From assembly GCA_002633025.1 (NCBI GenBank), contig NMRB01000587.1, positions 123,184-187,183 on the forward strand: 64,000 nucleotides of DNA, read 5' to 3'. Source of the DNA: Notospermus geniculatus. Lineage: Eukaryota > Nemertea > Pilidiophora > Heteronemertea > Lineidae. Every line of letters starts with the position of its first letter. Position 1 is the stretch's first letter. Of the stretch, positions 23,401-35,400 are shown piece by piece. The position numbers were made by a program, and so were the translations under genes. Below the pieces are notes generated by a model. It worked only from the letters and a program-made list of their open reading frames with translations. It made no database searches and was not told the origin of the DNA.

Positions 23401-26400
23401 GTATTATGTTATGTATCGTCATTAGATATACCTATGATAAAAATTTGGTGACGATCCGTCCATTCGTTCAGGAGAAATAGCACTTCTTGTGTTTTCACAT
23501 TTAGCCCCCTATTGGCCAAACCTTGAATCGAATGATGCTGAATATCGAAAGGAAACAACGTATACTTACAAGCAACATGTCCCAAAAATTTCAAAAGAAA
23601 ATCTCAAGTCGTTTTTAAGTTATCAGGCGGACAAGAGAAAACGACCGCCCGGACCCCGACCGCCCAAACGCCTAAACGCCCGACCGCCCGCCACTTTCGG
23701 TAATTTAATAACCAGGACTTTCTTCGAAAACCTGGTTAAAAATGACAATGGATTTTGACGTCATCTAACATAAAAGTTAGCGCTAACACCATGTTAGCGC
23801 TAACATGAGTTTTGTGCAACCGGCCCCTGTTGTATATCCTAAAACCTAGAAACGCCTGGCACAGACTGTTCGTTATAACCGAGTTCAGCGACCTGTTGCA
23901 GAGGATAATATCCAGTTGATGATACAGACAGACAGACAGAGCTAAGCAGACAATACAAAAGCAGCAGGCTAACATGGCAAATAAACAAGTTAAAGAGCTA
24001 TTTCCATGCAAGTTGGCTCTCAATGGGCAATTCATCATTGTTGGTTTCCTTATGACTTACACTGAGACCAATGTCACAAATGCCTACCCTTACTTTTCTA
24101 TGGTTGAGTTACCAGAGCTGCCAACCCCTGATTCATGCCTTCCGGAATTTTTCCAGAAATTTCACCATTTTTCCGGATTTTTTTGGGTCTTTCAGTACTC
24201 TCAGTTCGAATTGATTCCAGGGGTTTAAGTAACCATGATAACATGCGTAGGCCCCGTTTTGCGTTACCCATAGAGAGCCAACTTACACAAGTTAACTCTC
24301 ACAAGGAGAGGTATCTTAATGGTGGGTGGGAACTTTGGTCTTGTGACATCAAGAGAGGCAGTAGATGCATCATGTTGAGACAAGAATTAACTTGGTCGGT
24401 GCTCAACTTCGGCACCTGAGGCTGAAAGTTATTTTACTAATCGACCAATAAATGAAAACTTCCCCGTCGTAAAGGATGCCACTATGATCGCATTTTCAGA
24501 TAAAGACAAGTGTGCAACGTTATTTCAGAGTTAAGCATGCAGAAGATGATCATCACTGTTTACATTTCTGCTGCACCCACCTTGGACGAGAGCCACGGAA
24601 AGTTAACTGACATCGTGTGGCCAAAGTGTCAACCCACCCTTTGTATGCAAACACAGAGCGCTGAGCCTATTTTTACTCGAGTGGGAGACACACATATGAG
24701 CTATTGTTACACCAAGACGGATTGAAGCCAGTCTGAAGTCAATCCAGAAGCCCTCCTTAAGATTTCCCCTACCATTTCATCTGGTCAGTCAGCCTGGGGG
24801 AAGATTACATTGTAAATGCTTCCCTCTTCTCACCAAACAAAGTGTAAATGAGCACGTGGAACTTGAGGCTTCCCAACCTTTCCACAGCCACCTGAATGAT
24901 GGATTGGCTGCGAGCAATTCTGTTTAATATATCTGTATGTCACATATCTTCACTAGAAGTGGAAAAACTGCCTAGGACTCTTTGCCACAGGAGTATAAAA
25001 TGACGACAGACTGACTCGAGCCTCCGTCTGTGGTGTGCAGAAACGATGCCGCATCGCCTGAGATTCTCTGGGAGGAGTACGAGACACTGAACGATCCCCC
25101 GTTTCATACGGAGTGTGGTAAACCGTGAGACGGCGCCTGGCGGGACCTGGGGTTCCCCACGTCAAACCTCTACTCACTTCTTTCAACCGATAGTTCTCGT
25201 TCTTGATACTCATGTGGTACTGAATCTTCTGTTGATGATTTTGATGGCCGACCAGTTTGGCGTTTTCGTCCTGAACTTCGATAACTTTTTCTTGTAATTC
25301 CTTTGATTCCTGGAAATAATTAGCACATTATAAAAGATTGTTTTGCATGCCATTGTTGTTTTGGCAGTTTACACATTCACCCCTGTCTGGGAGACACATC
25401 CTACCACCACCCCACCAACCAATTGTAAACAGTTGTAATGTTACCTTTAACAGTTTGGACTTCTCCTCCAAGAGTTGCTCAACTTGTGACATCAACGCTG
25501 ATTTTTCTTCCTGATCTTTTGCAGCGAGAGCTGTGAGTCTGAAAAAAACATGTAGTGCGGTGAATATCCCTCCTTTGTACATGTATCAAGTTTGAGTCCC
25601 CGAGGTCATAGGTCAAATCCATGACTAGAGAGGCGATCTTTTTATCATTTACACCACGCCAGCAATGTAAATTTTTCCTGAGAGAGAGCACACCATGTCT
25701 CTTACCTTTCAACATCTTCATATTTTTCGTCGAGAATATCTCGGTTCATCGCAAGGTTATTCTCAGCCTGAATCAACCTGAAAGGAAATCAATCACAATC
25801 ACAATCAGTCAATCAAGTCTGTCAATCAATCGATCTGTCAATCAAGGCTGTCAATCAACCAATCAATCAGTCTTCAGTTGGTTCCGTTATCAGTCAGTAA
25901 TGAAAACCATTGTAATGTCAGTATTTGATGCACCTTGCGAATACAAGCAAAGTAGATTTCAAAAGTGATGTCCGAAGGTCAAATGGCAGAACATATGAAA
26001 TGACTGATGTTGACGTACGCCTTCTGTAGCCGCTCCTTATCTGTCAGCACTTGCTCGAGACTATCTGTCCGTTTCTTAAGACTCTCGGTGACGCGGTCTA
26101 ACGTCTCCACAGCATTCCTGCCGTTCTCTCGTAGCTGCTCGAGCCTGAAGTGAAAGGAAGCCAACAAAATGACATCAAAATAAATGTTTCTGAGTTAAGA
26201 CGTACGACCGCATAACTGCCAGAGTTGTGCAGTGCAGATACTGGCAGCTGTCACTTCAGAGGTTCTGGGTTTGATTCTTCATGTAATGGAGACTCATTCT
26301 GATAGCAGAGGTTTTCTTGGGCACTCCACGGGTAGGAATTGAAAATCACACATCACTTCTGGTACCATTACAATGGCAGCACCATTGTTGATTATCAGAC

Positions 26401-29400
26401 AAACCTCTCAAGCTCAGTCAGAATGAGCCAAACATTCTAAATGTACTTACTCTATTTCCTTTGCCTTTAGTTCCACATCAAGATCTGTCGTCCTGTTTTC
26501 AAGTCGCACTGACTCATTGGTCACCTCTTGCAGCTGAACCTAACAAAAAAACACCGCAATATTTAAACAACATTCCAAATCGCTTTTACACGTATACCAT
26601 ACAAGCTTTTGGCTCTGACTCAACAACTGGTAAAAGTTCATCACTGTCGCACCAAATTTTACGAAATTCCATCAAAACATGTAGTTTTTGGGCTGTTCAT
26701 TTCACCAATCTTCATTTTTTTCACACATCCCAACACCACAGGTTCCTACTGCACTCTATTTCAAAATTCAAAACCGAACACTAGGACTAGGACTAGCTGA
26801 TGAGTCAAATGAGTCATTTATATCATTATAAATCTTACTCTTAATTGTCGTATTTCCTCATTCTTTTCTGTCCTTCTTTCTTCACTCTCTTCAATAAATC
26901 CTTTCAGGCAGGCACGTTCCTCTTTCACTGTGATCATGGTTAAGGACAAACTTCATAGCAATAGCTGTGGTCAGTCAAAACTGACACAAAGTTTGACAAC
27001 CAATGGAATGCCCTTTTCATTGGCTGTGCTGCCCATAGAGAGCCAACTCCCTCAAGAAAAGCCTCACCCGGAGAGGCACCTTCACCACGACACTACACTT
27101 GCCAACAAGATCTCATTTCAAAAGGATATTTTTTCAGTTCTTCATGCAGCCTCATCACTTTCTCACTCAGATCCTCTTTCTCCTTCCCTTCCTCTTCAAC
27201 CTCCTTCACCTTCGTCACGTAGTTTGTGTTCACCTCATTTAGCTCAGCATTCTTCAACAACAGCTGAAACAAAATGGAGCCTTTGTAAACTAAAGGTTGA
27301 ATTATCTTAAATTCCAATCGCAATAAGTCTTCTTCCACTTTTCAGTCAAGTCTCATTCCACATTTATGCACTTTTCAGACTAGTCCTGTACTACCGGTAC
27401 TTTTCAGACAAGTCTTACCTCTTTTTCAAGCTGCTCACACTTGGCCGACTTTTCTTCCAGCTCAACCTGAAGAGAAACCAATAGTTATGTGACACTCACG
27501 ATAGGAAGAGTTCGGCTTCCTTCATTATACTGAAATCACGTGAAAAGGACAGCTAACTACCCTCTATCATGAGGCCATATTGAAAGAGTGTAACCACAGT
27601 TACCATACTCAGGTGCGTACGGTAGATGTTTGCTCACCTGTGTCTGCTGGAGAAGATTCTGTGTCTGTGAAAGTTGATCGTTTAGCTGGTCAGTCTCGTC
27701 CACAACTGCATCAATCTTGAAAATAAACGAACATTATTTCTAACTGAGCGTCAAACTGGCAAAACGCCATGTAATGGAAGATAGCTGGGCTTAGTTTCTG
27801 AGGAATGTACTGTCAGCGCTACCACTGACCTTGGCATTAACCAAAATGAGCCTTTGCTGAACAAAATTTCACACAAGTCAATCTGATGATAGCAAATGAC
27901 CTTGACCTTGACCTCACCTCCTTCTTCATCTCATTCCTCTCTTCCTCCATCGTCCCCGTCATTGTCGCTAACTGTTGTTTAGCCTCGGCGAGATTCTTAT
28001 TCAAATCATTCATCGTCTCTTCCTGGATGCGATAACGATTCTTTCCTGCCTCAATCTTTGATTTGGCCTCGGAGAGTTCCTCTACGAGATTCTGTACTTT
28101 GGTTTTCTCCTCCTGGACGCGTGACATCAACATGTTGATCGCATCCTGAAATCACCAAACACAGTGAAATTGGTATCCGCAAGGTAGGATCGTAGAAAAC
28201 GTTACGACACCCTGACTGAGTGGGCGCTAACTCTAATCATAATTACCTTATCTTCTGTCTTCTGTTTCAGCAGTAGCGCCACCTTGGCCGCCAGCTCGTC
28301 TCTCTCCTGTGCGAGAAGCGTGATTTGTTCGTTCAGGTTGGCGTAGGCACTTTGTTGTTGGCTGATCTCCTGCTGTAATTCTTGGTTATCTTCTAAAGCT
28401 CGGCCCAAAGCATTCTCCTGCACAAACATAACAAACGATGATCAACATATTCAAAGTACGGTTTTATCCGTTATGTCTGTCACGTCCTCCTCCCCCTTGG
28501 CGATGCTGCCCAGCGGTGACTGAGAGCTGAGGCCCAGAGCGTGGACAAATCTAGTAAAGTGAAGATCGCCAAGAAGTCAGGTGCAATGGACAAAATGCAC
28601 AAAAGAATCTTTCAGCCCTCACCTTGTCCTGTCCCTCCTTGGCAAACTCCTCCTTCAGCTTAGCACCCCTCTCTTGCTCCTGGGCAAACTTCTCGTGCAG
28701 CGCCTGCAACTCTGCCTCTGTCTCCTGAAGAGTGCCTCGGTCGATCGTCATCATATGTTCAAGCTGACGGATACGGTCCTCGTTGAAGTTGTTCGTATTG
28801 TACGCCGTCTCGAGCGATTCTTGAAGCACCTCCTTCTCCTCCAACAGCATATCGTAATCTTTCTGGAGTCGGTTGCAGTCGAATTCAATTTGTAACGTCT
28901 GAAATAAAGGCTCAGGTTAACTTGCGATTCCAACTTTTTTCTGTGAAAGTGTAAGAATTATTTTGCTTTTTTTATAGAAACAGGGAAAGCATCAAGACTT
29001 ACCTTCGTCTTCATCGCGTCAATGTCCTTCTCATGTAGCGAGCGGAACTCTCGCTCCTTGGTGCGACTGGCATCGAGTTCACGGTCCGCCGACGAGATGA
29101 GCACTTTAAGGTCAGCATTTTCCTCGTCAAGAACTGAAGACGAGTGAGATGTTAGATGTTAGAATCAACCCCATGGCCTCTCGAGTAAGAAGCTCTCACC
29201 ACTACGCCACCACGCTTTGTAAACAAGTCTAAAGGACAGCAGACCAGACTTACCAGATCTAATCGAGGAAATTGACTGGAGTTCCTCTGTCAGTTGTTCG
29301 ATCTGTTTACTCAGATCATTTTGAGTCGAGTTCCATTCATTCCGTTCCTTGTCTAGGATCTGAAATTGGTAAAGTCTGTCAGGTCAGAACAAAACACAAG

Positions 29401-32400
29401 CAGAGATGAGTCAAAAACTTATGCACACCCAACGAAATTAAAGTGCACAAACAATATCTGAAATGGAAATTTAGATGGCGGCCTACCTCGTTTAGTTGTT
29501 GAGTTTGATGATCGAGTTTGGAGTTGATCTGTTTAATTCTTCTCATCTCAGACTCTTGATCTGTCAGCTTTTGGTTCAGTTCATTGTTTTGGTTCTGTGG
29601 AACGTGAAGTTAAAGACACCTTAGAATGAGATTCAAGGTGTTGGGCTGAAGTATGTAGGCTATCAAAGTGGTCAGATGGAAATACTGATCTGAGGGTGGA
29701 GATGTGTGAAGTTTTGAAGAGGTGGGGATGGGGTGGAGGGTAGGGATGGGGGTTAGGGTTGAAGGGATGCGAATAGGGGTGGAGATGAAGGGATATGGGA
29801 ATGGGAGAATGGGGCGGAGGGTGGACCATGGGGAGGCGAGGGCTGAAGTTATTTTAACTTACTTGTAATTGCTTTATCTCCTCTGTGAGAGCCTCATGAG
29901 CCTGCTCCGTCATCTGAGCTGGCTCTGACTCGGCCAACAGGTCATCATCCCCCTCGCCCTCTTCAAGAGAGAACGGCACAGGCTGACCGTAGCTCTGTCT
30001 TGCGATGTCACGATTGCGTAAATTATATGCCACTTTGGTCGGGGTAGTGATCGTCTGAAACAGAACAAAACAGTTCAAACCTTTCTGCAACAAATCCAGA
30101 CATGCTCCGAGATATCATCAAATTTACCCCCTCATCCTGTCACCACCATCCCTGAAGGTTTAATTCCTACCTTGATTGTTTGCATGTGCATGTCATTCAT
30201 AGTTTCACGTTCTATTTTACTCTTGATGTGATGAGCCTCAAGAACTTGTTCCAATTCCTTCACCGATCGTCGCTGTGACGTCAACTCTGACTGAAGCTCA
30301 ACGACTTGTTTCTCTGATACGTTCTTCTGTTCTTGTAATTCTTGCTTTAGCTGTGGACGGCAAAAAGAGAAACGTCAGAAAACAATGTCAACTTGGAGTA
30401 GGCCTATAGGTGGCTTTTACACTTTAGTTTTGTAACAGTCCGACATCACCCGCGACGCCAGCAGAGACTTGACATGAGTAAGCGCCCTTTAAAAATGGCC
30501 GGTGGTACAAATCTGGAACTTTATCAATATCATCTCACGTTTTCTACTTGGCCTTGTAAAGCTGTGATCTGTGACTTGTATTTCTCCACGGTTGCCGTAG
30601 CAACTTGATTTTCCGTCATCTGCGGGGTGCACATTGGGGTTACAGATTTTCGACCATCGCCTGAAACAAATTTGTTATAATGTGAAAAGAATGTCAATGT
30701 TTGTACTATCCAAAGAAGAAAGCACAAAAATTGACACACAAAGTGACAAATATCAAGAAGTCAACTTCCAGAAACTTGCGAATTTTTGACCCCTTCCTCA
30801 GGCACTTTTCAGTTGGAGAGACCAGTCTCTCCAACTGAAAAGTGCCTGAGGAAGACCCCGGTTGGGGTCAAAAATGTTCACACTACAAAGCAAATGACAG
30901 AGTTAGAATTTGAGCAAGTGTTGGCCCAGCCAAGAATCAGATCAGACCCTGGTTTTACCATAGAAGGCAATACAAGGCAGCAGAGGTTGATTCACTGTAA
31001 CCTGGTTACTGTAACAAGCCTTAAAGCCCATGCTTACCTTCACAACAGGCCATCAACCATGTCAACCCCCTAGAATTGTGCACAGGAGCAAAACTATGGG
31101 AAATGAGCCAAAATTTGTCGCCAAAGTAATGTGCCCAAATCAGTGGCCAAAATAGAGGGCGTGATGAATGCTGTGCAATCGAAAGCCCTGCCAGCGTAGA
31201 GCTCGCCGGCCCCCTACATTTTTTGGATGGAAAAGTTGCTAATCAATTTCAACAAGATGACATTGTAAATGTCGAATGGTTCCCGATGTACAGGTGCTTC
31301 TTCCGGTACATGAATGGTACACTGATAGCGATCAAGATACGTTGATGGAGATCAGATACATTGATTGAGATCAGGATACATTGACAGAAATTAGGGTACA
31401 TGTACATTTGACTGATGGATTACGATGAGGCCCATAGAACTTGATCTCATGCCAATAACTCATCCCGTAATTGACCTTGACCATGATCTTGACATCTGAT
31501 GGTTCTATGACAAATTGGTACTGGACAAAATGCACCCGGAAAAAATNACGTTCATTAGTCATCTGACATAAGATCCGAAAGGAAACAAAGACCAGTACAG
31601 TACTTACTGTCAGCAGCCTGGTTCTCTGCCAACAAATCCTGGTACGTTTTCTCCAGTTCCTGTATCCGCTGTTCCTCGTACCGTACCGTACTCACCACCG
31701 ACGGTTGTGCACGTAACTGTTTGATTTCTCGCCTTAGGTTCTGATTTTCGACGGCATATTTCGTGACCTGAGGATTGTGTTCTAATTGGTCCTTCAGTAT
31801 AGCGATCTCGCCCTTCAGCCGCTTCTGTAAATTGGAAAATTGATGAAAACATTTTATCCGAGTGCAAGGCATAGAAACAATATGGCTGCTATGGCAGCCA
31901 TCTTGCACGAGACTCGTTGCATCGTTGCCATATTGCATCTTGCATATACTCGTTGCCATATTGCATCTTGCACGAGACAAGATTTCACTCGTCGAGTGAA
32001 ATATTGTTTTCAACAGGGCTCCTGCTGCAACTTGCCACGGTGAACGTACTGCCATGAATTAGCGTAATATTTGATAATTTATTACCTTCTCATCGTCCAC
32101 ATCAATCGCCAGATCTTTATCTTTCAACTGTTTCTCTAAACGTGCGATGTGCGTCTCCCGAAATTTGACGATCATCTTTGTTGATTGTAAGAACTTCTCC
32201 CTCTTATTGCACTGATCATCGAGTTTTGACATTTTGTCGTGGAGAAGCTGAAGGTCGAGGAAACAGAGCGAATAAATCATTGAATTCACAGCCGTGTCTC
32301 AACATTGAAAAGAACAATGTTCAGCAAATAATCTGCTTACCCGATTTTCCTGAATGGATTTCTCCCTGAAGACCATCGCATCCAGAAACTTCTTCTTGAG

Positions 32401-35400
32401 TTCCTTGTCGATAGCATTGATAACATCAGCAGATTTTGCTGGCTGGTCGCCCGACTCACACGGGGCTAAAAATAGAATATATACTGCCTATGAGTGCAGT
32501 CCTTGAAGAAATATATATGAGACTGATGCACTGAATGAGCTGCTCCTTGGTTCCCACAGAAAGGTTTCTGGAGAGACTGGGGTGATACATGTAAATGTGA
32601 AGCGCTTTAAGATGGTAAAACTTGGACAGTGAAAATCCTACAAAAGCCTTGTGACATTTTCTTGTTTTTACTTACCTTGAGGTGATAGTTCCTTCTCCAG
32701 ACTCGAATGAGCGAGCAGCTCCTTGAGCCGTCTGATCTCAGCTTGTAGGTGCTGAACATTTCCCTGCATGTCTTCATTTACCACCGCCTGGAAAAAATAG
32801 AGGTTACCGGTACATACCACTGGATCAACACTGGCAAGATCTGTGGCATGTACAGGGTGAGTCAGGCACAAGCCCAGCAATTCACAGTGTCAGATAACCA
32901 AATATAGTCAATTTGTGATGTCACATATGAAAGCATTCTGTGATGTTGCACATGATGTCATTTTTTTAAACGCACATGATGTCATTGCAAACGCTTACCT
33001 TATTCTTAATCATTTTTGCCCGTCGTGCAAATTGCAAGGTGGAAAGTGTCTCACCAAAGCACCTGAAATACATATTAGTGAAAACGTACAGGCCAAACAT
33101 ATGCGAATACAATGTATTCAACCAGCTCAATTTATCAACCCTCATGCACCAGCACAGCTCACATAAGTTCACTTCAAGTGGGTAATTTTGAGGAAAGGTA
33201 TTCAAATTAACTTTCTCAGTACACTTAAAAGAGAGTACAGGTAAAGAAGATGCCAAGTTCTACTGATTACTCACTTTGACCCAGGATGAACGCATGCAAT
33301 GATACATGTTTTGGCATTCCCTCCTAATGAGTCCTGAAACAATCATGAGATGTTAGTAGAGGAGGGCAAAAAGTGGGATGGTGTAGCCACTGACCATTTG
33401 ACTTGAGTTTGAGAGGGCAGCAGGTGTGATTCTCGGTACATTCACCACTTTGTGTTTTCAACTTATTTGAAAGGATAACTGATCATGTGGTGAATTAGCG
33501 GCTCCTTGAGTTGCCCAGGAAGGTTTCTGGTGAGATGGAGTAAAAATGTGAACTGCTTTGAGATCATACATTGTATAACACTGATTGATTGCTTAACTTA
33601 CCCGTAGAAGGAAGCTCAGTTTTGAATCCCGATATGGTACATAACGACTCTTGCCGTGTGCGATATCCACCAACACCATGATCACGTGACCGAGGACGGA
33701 CAGAGACTTGTTGATGCTTCCTGCTTCCTGTAAGAGAGAAAGAGAGAAATGGCCAATTCAGAACTGGTGTCCCTACAGAGGTGTCCTGCTGACAGAGGCA
33801 TCTGCTAAGGGAGATTCAACTGGACTTAACTTATGATCAGAAAGGGAGAAACTAGCTGTTAACAAACCTTTAATCTAAGACCCGATGTCTGTGTGTCTTT
33901 TTGCCGCTCACTTCCCGCTAAGTCCACCAGATGGAGTTGTGACATTTTGACTTTCTGTATGCCCTCTTTCTTTTGCTGTGAAAACCAAAGGAAATGAAAA
34001 ATTATCACCATATCACTCTCTTGTTCAATTTCTTACTGACGCCCGACAACAAGGCTGAACTCAACTCCATTCAGAATTCAAGCTCAAATTGGACACCAAG
34101 AATATCAAGTAAAATGTCTGACACTCATACTTTACAAACCTTTGTCTCTATTGACACCGTAAAAACCGCATGACTCCGGGAGCTTTCACGGTTCATTGAC
34201 GTGGCCGCTACTCGCCGGTTCATCCAACCTTGATTCAGCACCTCATATGCATCAGCCGCACTGTTAGCGACATGCTCCGTCAAACCTTCGACGAACACCC
34301 CACGTTTCATGTTCTCGCGAAGTTGTAACGTCGACGATGCAGGGTCCAGAAGATCAAAAATCTGCTCGTTGTAAATCTCAAGGAATGAACATTTACACAA
34401 GAACTCATACGTTTCGCCATACTGAAATAAGAAATAGCATTATGGGTAATATGCAGATAGGGGCGGCAAAAACTGAAATATTTTATTTCGAGAATACAAA
34501 ACACTTACCATTTCCTTGTTCCTCTGGACCAAATTAAACAAATATTCAAACCCTCTCGGGATGACTCCCCTCAAAGGATGCTGGAAGTCTTCGTATTCCT
34601 CCGATGGGCCAATCATCGTGAACGTCTTTCCTGATCCAGTCTGGCCGCTGCAAATGAGATGGTTGACGAATAGAACATTTATCACATGTGTCTCTTTGCC
34701 AGATAGTTCACCAACATTTGTATATTACTCAGGCCAGGGACACAATTAAACAGGCAGTGAAAGCTACACACCAAAATCATGAGCAACCGACCAATACCCC
34801 TGAACAGAAGCCCACGTCCCCAAGACAGACAAGTTATATGACATCGAAAATACTTACTATGCAAATATAGTCCCATTGTAACCTCCAACAGCACTCTCAA
34901 TAATACGCTTCCCGACACTAGCAAAAACTGTCTCCTGAAAATGAAATTCACATAAAAGATGTCATTCTGAAATTCAAGTTCTAATCTGACCGACTATGCC
35001 ATACCGGCTATATACCGGTATGTGAGATTCCATTGCACAAGGTAAAATCAAAATTCGTACAGACCTGGGTCACATCTTTATCGACGACTTGATCAAACGT
35101 AAACACCTTGGGATCAGGTTTACAGTGCATTATGATGGCATTCTGTGGCTCATCAACATGGAGGCATGCATCTGAACTGATCGCATTGGCTATGGTATAA
35201 TCTGGTGGGCGGACACGGACAAAAACTCTAATGGCATCACCATCGCTGGAAAAAATAACAGGACTGATTGATATGTAAACGTTCGGGATCGAGTAGGCTT
35301 ACCACAGATCTTAACTCATTCTGAATCGAAATTTCCTTCTTTAAACAGNCTAGATCACATATCAAGACAAAATATACATCGATCGAATCGTTGGTATCGT

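Larger units (their letters stand above)
17871..27938. repeat. Tandem duplication unit B (10.07 kb)
   Basis: Second copy of unit A. On its right side it continues without interruption into the rest of KIF15, and it supplies all 3' exons needed for a full-length kinesin frame. Its tetraspanin part lacks the first two coding exons. Two single-N joins (21320 and 23391) lie inside it. Confidence 0.85.
20496..32787 (-). other. KIF15: KIF15 neck and coiled-coil stalk exons
   Basis: From [20 protein letters not shown] onward the protein is mostly heptad-rich, Glu/Gln/Lys/Leu-heavy coiled coil. Recognisable family anchors are [17 protein letters not shown], the ITTPTK segment with the acidic stretch [26 protein letters not shown], and near the C-terminus [20 protein letters not shown]. 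The final exon (20496-20609) is separated by a 4.6-kb intron filled with mobile elements. Confidence 0.85.

Noticed and set aside
27093-27129. GC-AG donor (TTG|GCAAGT) for the KIF15 exon ending near 27130
   Set aside because: The GCAAGT is present only in unit B; unit A reads GCCAAGT. The conserved ATATCCTT donor with a matching U12 branch site keeps the frame in both copies.
9792-28145. Two adjacent KIF15 paralogues
   Set aside because: Unit A lacks all motor exons and starts in mid-exon; introns are as similar as exons, so this is a copy of the same locus, not an old paralogue.
29581-29829. Pro/His-rich open frame near 29.7 kb
   Set aside because: It is a G/T-rich low-complexity stretch (GGGGATGG-type) inside a KIF15 intron, with no conservation signal available.
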